From Anaerolineales bacterium (GTDB lineage Bacteria; Chloroflexota; Anaerolineae; Anaerolineales; UBA11579): 45,454 bases of DNA. Numbering within the stretch: the first letter of the stretch is position 1; each line of letters starts with the position of its first letter. Positions 25,393-32,719 of this stretch are shown one piece after another. The stretch lies in NCBI GenBank assembly GCA_026129335.1, contig JAHCIH010000016.1, positions 1 through 45,454 of the forward strand. Reading direction: 5' to 3'. The position numbers and the translations under genes were made by a program. The notes beneath the pieces were generated by a model. That model was given only the letters and a program-made list of their open reading frames with translations, searched no databases and had not been told where the DNA came from.

Positions 25393-26271
25393 GTGACCCG
25401 CACTTTGGACCCCGCCGCGAGGCTGGCCCGCGCCGCAGAAGTTCTGCGGCGCATCGACCAGCCTGAACCGCCGCCGCTGCGGACTTTCCCGAAGGGAAAG
25501 TTACTCACTGGCGTAGACCTGGGCACCGCCTATCTGGTGCTGGTCGTGCTGGATGAGCAAGGCGTGCCCTTGGCCGGCGAATACCAGTTCGCTCAGGTGG
25601 TGCGCGACGGCCTGGTGGTCGACTACGTGGGCGCAGTGGACCGGCTGAGCGCCATGAAGACCCGGGTGGAAGCCCGCCTGGGTCGCGAATTGGACGAGGC
25701 GGCCAGCTCTTTCCCCCCGGGCGTGCCGCGGGCGGAAGTGCGGGCCACCGCCAACGTGGTCGAAGCAGCCGGACTGCGCTGCGACCAGTTGGTGGACGAG
25801 CCCAGCGCAGCCAATGCGCTGCTCGGCCTGCAGAACGGCGCCATCGTGGACGTGGGTGGCGGCACCACCGGCATCGCCATCATCGAGGATGGCCGCGTGG
25901 TCTACACCGCAGATGAAGCCACTGGCGGCACACACTTCAGCCTGGTCATCGCCGGGGCGCTGGACCTCAGCTTCGAAGAAGCGGAGGAAACCAAGAAAGA
26001 CCCGGCGCAGCAGGCCCGCCTGCTGCCTGTGGTGCGCCCGGTGATGGAGAAGGTCGCCGGCATCACCGCCCGCCACCTGGAAGCCTACCAGGCGCAGGGC
26101 GGTCGGGTGGTGGAGCAGATCACTCTGGTGGGCGGCACCTCGGCGTTCGCCGGCATGGCCGGGGTGGTGCAGAACTTCACCGGGCTGGCCACCGAAGTAC
26201 CGGACTGGCCCATGTTTGTAACCCCGCTGGGCATTGCCTTGTGCAACCGGCCCGGCGAAGGAACGGAGTAA
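25393..26271 (+). CDS. eutJ: EutJ-like chaperone/ATPase
   Basis: About 292 residues from GTG 25393, 10 bp after BMC-H; the frame extends upstream into BMC-H but that part is not family-like. The actin/Hsp70-like ATPase motifs are present: [18 protein letters not shown] (phosphate 1), [28 protein letters not shown] (phosphate 2) and [13 protein letters not shown] (adenosine). EutJ proteins occur in many metabolosome operons and are thought to aid enzyme reactivation or assembly. The client is not known here; the operon has no B12 enzyme. Confidence 0.9.
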   Translation: MTRTLDPAARLARAAEVLRRIDQPEPPPLRTFPKGKLLTGVDLGTAYLVLVVLDEQGVPLAGEYQFAQVVRDGLVVDYVGAVDRLSAMKTRVEARLGRELDEAASSFPPGVPRAEVRATANVVEAAGLRCDQLVDEPSAANALLGLQNGAIVDVGGGTTGIAIIEDGRVVYTADEATGGTHFSLVIAGALDLSFEEAEETKKDPAQQARLLPVVRPVMEKVAGITARHLEAYQAQGGRVVEQITLVGGTSAFAGMAGVVQNFTGLATEVPDWPMFVTPLGIALCNRPGEGTE

Positions 26272-26273
26272 CT

Positions 26274-26903
26274 ATGGCAGATCAAAAATTCTCATTGCGC
26301 TGCTACTGCTATCTGGACCGCATGCAGCCGCAGTACGCCGCCTTTGTCGGCACGGTGACCCAGGGCGACTTGCCCACCGAGGGCATGGCCGCGCTGTACA
26401 TCGAGATGGCCCCGGGCAACGAAGCCTTCCGCCTGGTCGACATCGCCGTGAAGGCCACCGAGGCCAAGCCCGGCGCGCAGTTGGTCGAGCGCGAGTTCGG
26501 CATGTTCGAGGTGCACTCGCAGAATCAGGCCGCGGTGAAAGAAGCCGGCAGCGCCGTGCTGAACCACCTCGGCCTGAAGATGGAAGACCGCATCCGCCCG
26601 CAGATCGCGTCCAGCCAGATCATCACCAACGTGGACCCCTACCAGGCCCAGTTGCTCAACCGCTTCCGCCGCGGCAGCATGCTGGTGCCCGGCGAGACCA
26701 TGCTGGTGTTGGAAGTGGCCCCGGCCGCCTACATTAACCTGGCCTGCAACGAGGCCGAGAAGAGCGCCAGCATCAAGATCATGCACGTCTCCTCGGTGGG
26801 GCGCTTCGGCCGCATGTGGCTGAGCGGTTCCGAATCGGAGATTGTCACCGCGCACGAGGCGGCCATCCAGGCGCTTAACGCGGTGGAAGGCGTCAGCGGC
26901 TAA
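26274..26903 (+). CDS. BMC-T (tandem-domain) shell protein
   Basis: 209 residues from ATG 26274; the frame opens earlier but GGAACGGAG precedes this ATG. Two BMC domains: one around ALYIEMAPGNEAFRLVDIAV and FGMFEVHSQNQAAVKEAGSA, the second from GSMLVPGETMLVLEVAPAA to LSGSESEIVTAHEAAIQA. Such trimers form pseudohexamers and often gate large pores. The only BMC-T in the operon. It follows eutJ by two bases. Confidence 0.92.
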   Translation: MADQKFSLRCYCYLDRMQPQYAAFVGTVTQGDLPTEGMAALYIEMAPGNEAFRLVDIAVKATEAKPGAQLVEREFGMFEVHSQNQAAVKEAGSAVLNHLGLKMEDRIRPQIASSQIITNVDPYQAQLLNRFRRGSMLVPGETMLVLEVAPAAYINLACNEAEKSASIKIMHVSSVGRFGRMWLSGSESEIVTAHEAAIQALNAVEGVSG

Positions 26904-26913
26904 AGGAGCGCCT

Positions 26914-27303
26914 ATGGCCAAAGTCTTTTACACCGAACGGGACATTGAAGACCTCGCCCGCCAGGGCGTGACCTCGTTGGCCGTCAGCGACGAGGTGGTC
27001 GTTACCGACTTGGCGCGGGAGAAAGCCCGCCGCCTGGGCATTGAGCTGGTCGGCGAGCGCGACAGCCGCCCGGCCAGCGCGCCAGCCCGGCCGTACATCT
27101 CGGAGCAGCCCTCGCCTGCCGCAGCGCCGGCGCCCCAGGCGCCGCCAGCCTCGCCGGTGCAGCCGCAGGCTGCACCGCAGCCAAGCGGCGCCGAGTTGGA
27201 GGCGCGCATCTTCAGCGCAGTCAAGGCCAAGCTGGGCGACCAGGTGGACGACGCCCTGCTGAGCGCCATCGTGCAGCGCGTGCTGCGAAGCCTGGGCCGC
27301 TGA
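26914..27303 (+). CDS. Candidate BMC adaptor with amphipathic C-terminal helix
   Basis: 129 residues from ATG 26914 (AAAGGAG before it). Residues 1-48 (KVFYTERDIEDLARQGVTS then VVVTDLAREKARRLGIEL) resemble the small N-terminal domain of BMC-associated EutT-like proteins, where a xTPxARExAxxxGI pattern is common. Residues 50-92 are Ala/Pro-rich linker. Residues 93-129 (LEARIFSAVKAKLGD, then LLSAIVQRVLRSLGR) form an encapsulation-peptide-like helix. No catalytic motif is seen. I infer a scaffold or cargo adaptor between the shell and another protein. It overlaps the next BMC-P by one base. Confidence 0.75.
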   Translation: MAKVFYTERDIEDLARQGVTSLAVSDEVVVTDLAREKARRLGIELVGERDSRPASAPARPYISEQPSPAAAPAPQAPPASPVQPQAAPQPSGAELEARIFSAVKAKLGDQVDDALLSAIVQRVLRSLGR

Positions 27304-27623
27304 TGCTCTTCGGGCGTGTGCGCGGCCAGGCGATCAGCACGCTGAAGTATCCCGACATCGCGGGATACCGCCTGCTGGTGGTGGAGCCGCTGGATAAGCA
27401 GCTGCAGCCCACCGGGCCGCTGCAAGTGGCCGTGGACGTGGTGGAAGCCAACCAGGGTGATCTGTGCGTGATGGTGCGCTCGCGCGAGGCGGCCCTGGCG
27501 CTGCCAGGGCACAAGTTCGTGCCGGTGGACCTGGCCCTGGTGGGCCTGGTCGACGAGTTCAACGTGCGCCCCGACGGCGAATTTGATTTCACCTTGAAGA
27601 AGGGTGCCACCAGGTACAGCTGA
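27303..27623 (+). CDS. BMC-P shell vertex protein (EutN/CcmL family), copy 2
   Basis: 106 residues. MLFGRVRGQAISTLKYPDIA, VAVDVVEANQGDLCVMVRS and LALVGLVDEF are recognisable EutN/CcmL strands, though more divergent than the other two copies. It overlaps the adaptor by one base and the third copy by one base. It ends in a longer tail (DFTLKKGATRYS). Confidence 0.9.
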   Translation: MLFGRVRGQAISTLKYPDIAGYRLLVVEPLDKQLQPTGPLQVAVDVVEANQGDLCVMVRSREAALALPGHKFVPVDLALVGLVDEFNVRPDGEFDFTLKKGATRYS

Positions 27624-27901
27624 TGATTCTCGCCAAAGTCACCGGAACTGTGGTCACCACCATCGGCCACGCCGATTACAAGCACCGCCGCTTGCTGGTG
27701 GTGCAGCCCTTACTGTTGCCGGGTGAAAAACCCGCAGGCGACTTCATCGCCCTGGACAACACCCATGCCGGGGTGGGCGACACCGTGCTGGTCAACCGCG
27801 AGGGCAACGGCGCCCGCCAGGTGCTGGAGAACCCGGATGCCTGCGTCATCTCCGTGATAGTCGGCATCGTCGACTCGTTGTCCATCCCAAGTTTCGATTG
27901 A
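27623..27901 (+). CDS. BMC-P shell vertex protein (EutN/CcmL family), copy 3
   Basis: 92 residues, MILAKVTGTVVTTIGHADYK and FIALDNTHAGVGDTVLVNREG, then SVIVGIVDSL. It is a standard EutN/CcmL fold and resembles copy 1 more than copy 2. Last gene of the BMC operon; no terminator is obvious before lepB. Confidence 0.93.
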   Translation: MILAKVTGTVVTTIGHADYKHRRLLVVQPLLLPGEKPAGDFIALDNTHAGVGDTVLVNREGNGARQVLENPDACVISVIVGIVDSLSIPSFD

Positions 27902-27933
27902 ACTGCGTTTCAGCCTGCGCCGTGCCGGGCGTG

Positions 27934-27939
27934 TATAAT
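27934..27939 (+). promoter_or_regulatory. Candidate -10 box of lepB
   Basis: TATAAT 21 bp before the lepB ATG. No clear -35 at the right distance. It marks the end of the BMC unit and probable separate expression of lepB. Confidence 0.45.
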
Positions 27940-27960
27940 CACGCCGCCTGAAACCCTGCC

Positions 27961-28569
27961 ATGTCGCTGCCACCATCCCCCCCGGAACTCGGCCCGCTGG
28001 ACCGCCAGAACGTCGTCGCTCTCGAAGAGGCGCCGGCTTCGCCGCTGCGCCGCATTCTGCTCGAGACTCTGGAAACCATCGTCCTCGCCTTGTTGCTCTT
28101 CCTGGCGATCAACTTCGTCTCCGCCCGCGTGCGTGTGGAGTTCAACAGCATGCTGCCCAACTTCGAGAACGGTGACTACGTCATCGTCAATCGCCTGGCC
28201 TATCGCTGGAACGAACCGCAGCGCGGCGATGTGGTCGTCTTCCCCTATCCGAACAACGTGGAGGAAGACTACATCAAGCGGGTGATTGGTGTGCCCGGCG
28301 ATCGGGTGGCGATCTACGCCGGAGTGCTCTACATTAACGGCCAGCCCGTGGAGGAGCCCTACCTCAGCCAGCCCACCCGGGAGGATTTGGCCGAGCGGGT
28401 GGTGCCGCCTGGCCACGTCTTCGTGATGGGCGACAACCGCAATGCCTCCTCTGATTCGCGCAGCTGGGGCCCGCTGGCCATCGAGAACATCGTCGGCAAA
28501 GCCGTCTTCCGCTATTTTCCTTTTGACGTCATCGGCATCATCGAACATCCCGTGCTCGGTCAAAACTGA
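27961..28569 (+). CDS. lepB: Signal peptidase I
   Basis: 202 residues. One N-terminal membrane helix (LLETLETIVLALLLFLAINF) and the S26 dyad: Ser63 in FNSMLPNF and Lys106 in DYIKRVIGVPGD. The C-terminal box is FVMGDNRNASSDSRSWG. It cuts signal peptides from exported proteins at the outer face of the membrane. The nucleophile context is NSMLPN rather than the common PSMxPT, but the other motifs are intact. Confidence 0.94.
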   Translation: MSLPPSPPELGPLDRQNVVALEEAPASPLRRILLETLETIVLALLLFLAINFVSARVRVEFNSMLPNFENGDYVIVNRLAYRWNEPQRGDVVVFPYPNNVEEDYIKRVIGVPGDRVAIYAGVLYINGQPVEEPYLSQPTREDLAERVVPPGHVFVMGDNRNASSDSRSWGPLAIENIVGKAVFRYFPFDVIGIIEHPVLGQN

Positions 28570-28615
28570 GTTCGGCCTGTGGTAAAATGCCTCGCTGTTT
28601 TGGATGGTAGCTTCC

Positions 28616-28662
28616 GTCATTGCGAGGAGCTCCGGCGTAGCCAGGAGCGACGAAGCAATCCA
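28616..28662 (+). repeat. Dispersed palindromic repeat
   Basis: GTCATTGCGAGGAGC ... GACGAAGCAATCC, same termini as the repeats at 1-702, with the short insert TCCGGCGTAGCCAGGAGC. It sits 11 bp before tRNA-Glu. Confidence 0.8.
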
Positions 28663-28672
28663 TATCAGCTAC

Positions 28673-28745
28673 GCCCCCATCGTCTAGAGGCCTAGGACGT
28701 GGCCCTTTCAAGGCTAAAACCGGGGTTCGAATCCCCGTGGGGGCA
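28673..28745 (+). tRNA. tRNA-Glu (anticodon UUC)
   Basis: 73 nt: acceptor GCCCCCA/TGGGGGC, anticodon arm TGGCC-CTTTCAA-GGCTA (one G-U pair) giving UUC, T arm GGGG-TTCGAAT-CCCC, discriminator A. CCA is not encoded. Its 3' end is the start of the tandem repeat that follows. Confidence 0.93.
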
Positions 28746-28953
28746 TACGCAGTGCCTGGCGGCACTGCTGAAGGAGTTTTCTACTCGGCTGCGCCGAGTA
28801 ACGAAACTCCACCGTTGCGGTTCGGTGTCTACCCGCGAAGGGCATACGCAGTGCCTGGCGGCACTGCTGCAGGAGTTTCTACTCGGCTATACCGAGTAAC
28901 AAACTCCACCGTTGCGGTTCGGTGTCTACCCGCGAAGGGGCATACGCAGCGCT
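28741..28953 (+). repeat. Tandem 98-99 bp repeat at the tRNA-Glu 3' end
   Basis: GGGCATACGCAG starts at 28741, 28840 and 28938 (periods 99 and 98). Two full units include CAGTGCCTGGCGGCACTG, a hairpin GGAGTTT...CTCGGC...GCCGAG...AAACTCC, and CCGTTGCGGTTCGGTGTCTACCC, given in pieces. A third is cut after 16 bp. The first five bases of each unit copy the end of the tRNA. Short open frames here lack protein signatures. Confidence 0.85.
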
Positions 28954-29005
28954 GTCAAGCGCCGCGGACGCCAAAAACCGGCAGGTACCGCGGCCAATGG
29001 CCTGC

Positions 29006-29035
29006 TGGACAGAAGTTTTAGCGTTGCTTTATAAT
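29006..29035 (+). promoter_or_regulatory. Sigma-70 promoter of rpsD
   Basis: TGGACA (29006-29011), 18 bp, TATAAT (29030-29035), then a 60-bp leader to rpsD. Five of six -35 and all six -10 bases match. Confidence 0.7.
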
Positions 29036-29096
29036 TGAGTGTTGCTGTACAGCCCTCGGCACAGGCCGCGGGCATAACAAGGAGTTTGGCTGCAGT

Positions 29097-29696
29097 ATGA
29101 AGATTTCCAAAGTAAAACGGTCCCGCGCTCTCGGCGTGCCGCTGACCCCCAAGGCGCTCAAGATCATGGAGCGCCGCCCCAATCCCCCCGGCCAGCATGG
29201 CGGTCGTGGCCAGTGGCGCCGCGCCTCGGACTATAAGCAGCAGTTGCTGCAGAAGCAGCGCCTGCGCGATCAGTACAACATCCGCGAGGCCCAGATGCGC
29301 GGCTACATCCAGCGCGCGTACAAGACCAAGGGCCGCACGCCGGAAACCCTGATGATCCTGCTCGAGTCCCGGCTGGATGCGCTGGTGCTGCGCTCCGGCT
29401 TTGCGCGCAGCATTTACGCCGCCCGCCAATACGTGACCCACGGCCACATCACCGTGAATGGCGAGCGGGTCAGCGTGCCCTCGTACTCCGTGAAGCCCGG
29501 CGATGTCATCGCCGTCAAGGAGAGCAGCCGCAAGGTTCCCGCCATCGTCGAAGCAGTCGAGACTGTGGGCAACATCCCTCCGTATCTGGAGATGGACAAG
29601 AAGAGCATGAGCGCCACCTACGTGCGCCTGCCCGCCCCCAGCGAGATCCCGGTGATCTGCGAAGTCAACCAGGTCATCGAGTACTACTCGCGCTAA
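29097..29696 (+). CDS. rpsD: 30S ribosomal protein S4
   Basis: 199 residues. The S4 N-terminal domain (VKRSRALGVPLTPKAL, NPPGQHGGRGQWRR) and RNA-binding S4 motif (ESRLDALVLRSGFARSIYAARQYVTHGHITVNG, read as SRLDALVLRSGFA and QYVTHGHITVNG) are clear. No N-terminal Cys cluster, so a zinc-free form. It lies outside the usual alpha operon (no rpoA, rpsM or rpsK nearby) with its own promoter. A stem-loop terminator follows. Confidence 0.97.
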   Translation: MKISKVKRSRALGVPLTPKALKIMERRPNPPGQHGGRGQWRRASDYKQQLLQKQRLRDQYNIREAQMRGYIQRAYKTKGRTPETLMILLESRLDALVLRSGFARSIYAARQYVTHGHITVNGERVSVPSYSVKPGDVIAVKESSRKVPAIVEAVETVGNIPPYLEMDKKSMSATYVRLPAPSEIPVICEVNQVIEYYSR

Positions 29697-29713
29697 GCTC
29701 ACTAGCAACAAAG

Positions 29714-29740
29714 CGCCCGCCGTTCCGGCGGGCGGTTTTT
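29714..29740 (+). terminator. rpsD terminator
   Basis: Stem CGCCCGCCG / CGGCGGGCG with TTC loop (29714-29734), then G and five T. It lies 17 bp after the rpsD stop. Confidence 0.92.
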
Positions 29741-29767
29741 ATTCCCGGCACGGATTAGAATTCAGCC

Positions 29768-30850
29768 ATGCGAAAGATCGGCATTCTTACCGGCGGCGGC
29801 GACGCCCCCGGACTCAACGCGGTGATCCGCGCCGCAGTGCTCACCGCGCAGCGCCAGTATGGCTGCGAAGTGGTCGGCATCCGCTCCGGATTTGATGGCC
29901 TGCTGAAGCCCAACGGCCTGGTGGAACTCAGCCCGGCGGTGGTCGAAGACATCCACGACAAAGGCGGCACTATTCTGGGTGCGGCCAACCGCGGCAACCC
30001 CTTCGCCCGCATGGTGATGCGGGATGGTGAGGAAGTCGTCGAAGATGCCTCGCAAGAAGTCGTTGCCCGCATTGCTGAGCTGGGCCTTGAAGCGCTCATC
30101 GTGGCCGGCGGCGATGGCACGCTGGCCATCGCCCGCGACCTGGCCCAAATGGGCGTTCGGGTTGTCGGCGTGCCCAAGACCATCGACAATGACGTGGGCG
30201 GCACCGAGATGACCTTCGGCTTCGACACCGCCCTTAACATCGCCGTGGAGGCCATCGACCGCCTGCACACCACCGCCGAGTCGCACCAGCGGGTGATGCT
30301 GCTGGAGGTGATGGGCCGGGATGCCGGCTTCATCGGCCTGCACGCCGGCCTCAGCGCCGGGGCGGACATCATCCTCATCCCCGAGATCCCCTTCTCATAT
30401 CAGCTCATCGCAGACGAAATCCGCAGCCGGCTGGAACGCGGCTACCCGGAGGGCCTGGTGGTCGTCTCCGAGGGCGCCCGCCCGCTGGATGGCGAGCAGG
30501 TCTTCTCCCGCGCCGCCGATGGGCTGGCCCTGCCGCGCCTCGGCGGCATTGCCCAGCAGGCGGCCGCCTGGCTGGAGCAGGAGTGCCGCGTGGAGACGCG
30601 CACCACCGTGCTGGGCCACATCCAACGCGGCGGCACGCCCACCGCCTTTGACCGCTGGCTGGCCACGCGCTACGGCGCGGCCGCCGTGCGCCTGGCCGCC
30701 AGCGGCAGCTTCGGCCGCATGGTCTCCTACCAGGGCGGGCGCATCACCGACGTGCCGCTGGAAGAAGCGCTGGCCCACCCGAAGCGCGTGGACCTGCAGG
30801 GCGACGCGGTGCAAACCGCCCGCGACATCGGCATTTGCCTGGGCGATTAG
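29768..30850 (+). CDS. pfkA: 6-phosphofructokinase, group III type
   Basis: 360 residues. ILTGGGDAPGLNAVIR, then VAGGDGTLAIARD and VPKTIDNDVGGTE, MGRDAGFIGL and LGHIQRGGTPTAFDR are PFK motifs. Gly117 (E. coli 104) is the ATP type (PPi enzymes have Asp), whereas Lys137 (E. coli 124) in PKTIDND is found in group III and PPi forms. The Gly/Lys pair fits group III ATP-dependent enzymes. It commits glycolysis. TAGAAT (29756-29761) is 6 bp before the ATG, so the mRNA is probably leaderless. Confidence 0.93.
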   Translation: MRKIGILTGGGDAPGLNAVIRAAVLTAQRQYGCEVVGIRSGFDGLLKPNGLVELSPAVVEDIHDKGGTILGAANRGNPFARMVMRDGEEVVEDASQEVVARIAELGLEALIVAGGDGTLAIARDLAQMGVRVVGVPKTIDNDVGGTEMTFGFDTALNIAVEAIDRLHTTAESHQRVMLLEVMGRDAGFIGLHAGLSAGADIILIPEIPFSYQLIADEIRSRLERGYPEGLVVVSEGARPLDGEQVFSRAADGLALPRLGGIAQQAAAWLEQECRVETRTTVLGHIQRGGTPTAFDRWLATRYGAAAVRLAASGSFGRMVSYQGGRITDVPLEEALAHPKRVDLQGDAVQTARDIGICLGD

Positions 30851-30868
30851 CCGCCCTGCGCTTTAAAG

Positions 30869-30904
30869 CCAAAGAGCCGCCTTGCATGCAAGGCGGCTCT
30901 TTGG
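30869..30904. terminator. Perfect palindrome, pfkA terminator
   Basis: A 36-bp perfect palindrome centred at 30886/30887 (CCAAAGAGCCGCCTTGCA and its complement), followed by TGTTTT. It lies 18 bp after pfkA. Confidence 0.85.
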
Positions 30905-30908
30905 TGTT

Positions 30909-30963
30909 TTCGCGCTGCGGCAGCTTTATCGCTCGGAAGCGAGGAGGGCTGCCACAGCGCGAA
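30909..30963. repeat. Long inverted repeat between pfkA and phoU
   Basis: TTCGCGCTG(C)GGCAGC pairs with GCTGCC(A)CAGCGCGAA. An inner GCTCG...CGAG stem may form. Adjacent to the pfkA terminator; it could stop phoU transcription from the other side. Confidence 0.6.
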
Positions 30964-31080
30964 GTTCAGGACTATTACTGTCCATGGGCAACACCTCCTC
31001 TACGATGGGATAGCGAGGGGGATGGCTGACGCCGATAAGAAAGTATTACACAGGCGCAGGTGGCTGTCAAACCATTCAGC

Positions 31081-31773
31081 CTACGAGTTGGTCACTCGCA
31101 GGCGCTGCTCGTCGTCGCTGCTGTCGAACTCTGCCATCTTGCCGGTGGCCACGAAGATGGTGCGCTCGCAGATGTTGGTCACCCGGTCGGCCATGCGCTC
31201 CAGGTTGTGGCAGGCCCACAGCAGGTGGTTGATGTGCGCGATGCTGTCCGGCTCGGCGCTCATCTGGCGCAGGATCTCGTTGTTGATCGAATTGAACAGC
31301 GCGTCCACCTTGTCGTCTTCCGCGGGGATCTGGCTGGCGCTTTCCGCGTCGCGGGTTACGAAGGCTTCCAGGGCGCGGTGCAGCATGTCCACGCTGATCT
31401 CGGCCATCTGCATCAGCTCGGGCGGGATCTTCAGGCGGCTTTCGGTGCCCAGGTTCATGTTGATCCGGCCGATGCCCTTGGCGTAGTCGCCCATGCGCTC
31501 CAGCTCGCTGGCCACGTCCAGCACGGCCGCCAGGCTGCGCAGGTCGCTGGCCATCGGCTGCTGGGTGGCGATCAGCACCAGGGTGCGCTCTTCGAGCTCG
31601 AAGCGCTTTTCATTGATCTGCTGGTCGGCTTTGTAGACTTCTTCCGACGCGGCCAGGTTGTGGTCTTTCAGGGCGCGCACCGCCTGCAGGGTAGCCTGTT
31701 CCACCATGCTGCCCAGCAGCAGGACCTCGTCCAGCAGTTCGCTCATCTTGCGTTCGAGAGTTTCACGGGTCAT
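31081..31773 (-). CDS. phoU: Phosphate transport regulator PhoU
   Basis: 230 residues, two three-helix repeats. KADQQINEKRFELEERTL and ELERMGDYAKGIGRINM in the first, and EDDKVDALFNSINNEILRQM and NLERMADRVTNICERTI in the second, are the metal-binding E/D-x-x-x-D patterns. PhoU restrains Pst phosphate uptake and PhoR signalling. No pst genes in the window. TATAAT (complement of 31792-31797) lies about 18 bp before the ATG. Confidence 0.95.
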   Translation of the reverse strand: MTRETLERKMSELLDEVLLLGSMVEQATLQAVRALKDHNLAASEEVYKADQQINEKRFELEERTLVLIATQQPMASDLRSLAAVLDVASELERMGDYAKGIGRINMNLGTESRLKIPPELMQMAEISVDMLHRALEAFVTRDAESASQIPAEDDKVDALFNSINNEILRQMSAEPDSIAHINHLLWACHNLERMADRVTNICERTIFVATGKMAEFDSSDDEQRLRVTNS

Positions 31774-31916
31774 TGCGCACCTCGGTAATGCATTATACGC
31801 TTTCCACTCCGGGCATACTTTATCGGAATGTTAATGCTTTGTTGTCAGCAGAAGCCCGCCCGGCAGGCCGCGCCGAACCTGATGTTAATTGTACAGGAAC
31901 AGAATCTTCAACGTAG

Positions 31917-31959
31917 TATAATCTGCGCAGTAATTTTTATGAATATGCTCATACTTATT
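31917..31959 (+). promoter_or_regulatory. Promoter and possible operator of the DtxR-family gene
   Basis: TATAAT at 31917-31922. An AT-rich stretch follows, with GAATA and TATTC arms around a gap (about 31940-31959), which may be a metal-regulator operator. No good -35 at 17 bp. The dyad is weak. Confidence 0.35.
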
Positions 31960-31982
31960 CTTGCCGCCTGATCGCTTGCCCT

Positions 31983-32648
31983 ATGACGGATGCACAAGCC
32001 ACTCCCGCCATGCAGCGCTACGCCGCCGAGGTGTTCCGCATCCAGCAGGATACGCCGCAGGTGTCGCTCTCGCTGCTGGCCGACCACGTCGAATCGTCGC
32101 CGCAGGCGATCGCCCGCATGGTCAAGCGCCTCACGGATGCGGGCTACGCCACCTACGAGCCGTACCGCGGCATCCGCCTGACCTCGGAGGGCGAGCGCAT
32201 CGCCATGCCGGCGCTGCGCCGCCACCGCTTGGGCGAGGTCTTCCTGGTCAAGGTGATGGGCTACGACTGGGCCGCGGCCCACGAGCTCACCGACATCTTC
32301 GAGCGCGGCATCAACGAAGAGCTCGAAGAGCGCATGGACGAGATGGCCGGCCACCCGACCCGCTGCCCGCACGGCGAGCCCATCCCGACCAAGGAAGGCA
32401 AGATCACCATCCCCGAGGATGCCTCGCTGGTGGACCAGGAGCCGGGCGGCGCCTGGCGGCTGAGCCGCGTGCGCACCCACGATATGGACAAGCTGCGCTA
32501 CATCGGCAACCTGGGGCTGACCCCCGGCGTGGAGTTCACCCTGGTGAGCCGGGCGCCGTTCAACGGGCCGCTGCGTCTGCAGTTCGAGCGCAGCGACCAG
32601 GTGATCGGCTACGAGCTGGCCGCCAGCCTGTGGGTGGAAAAGATATAG
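31983..32648 (+). CDS. DtxR/MntR-family metal-dependent regulator
   Basis: 221 residues. The N-terminal winged helix (VSLSLLADHVESSPQAIARMV), the dimerisation domain with metal ligands (HRLGEVFLVKVMGYDW, AAAHEL, and HPTRCPHGEPIP) and a C-terminal FeoA-like SH3 domain (VRTHDMDKLRYIGNLGLTPG). Fe or Mn would activate it as a repressor of uptake genes. No transporter is adjacent. Whether Fe or Mn is sensed cannot be told. Confidence 0.9.
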   Translation: MTDAQATPAMQRYAAEVFRIQQDTPQVSLSLLADHVESSPQAIARMVKRLTDAGYATYEPYRGIRLTSEGERIAMPALRRHRLGEVFLVKVMGYDWAAAHELTDIFERGINEELEERMDEMAGHPTRCPHGEPIPTKEGKITIPEDASLVDQEPGGAWRLSRVRTHDMDKLRYIGNLGLTPGVEFTLVSRAPFNGPLRLQFERSDQVIGYELAASLWVEKI

Positions 32649-32719
32649 GCGATGAGCAGGGGCGCACAGCCGTGCGCCTACTGAGTGGCGGTTCCACAAA
32701 TCTCCCCCTCAAACATTTG

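Noticed and set aside
28699..29021. Small open frames over tRNA-Glu and the tandem repeat
   Set aside because: They start inside the tRNA or a repeat unit and duplicate with it; no ribosome site.
32661..32678. Hairpin between the DtxR gene and the winged-helix gene as terminator
   Set aside because: The 7-bp stem has no T run on either side, so it cannot be called a terminator with confidence.
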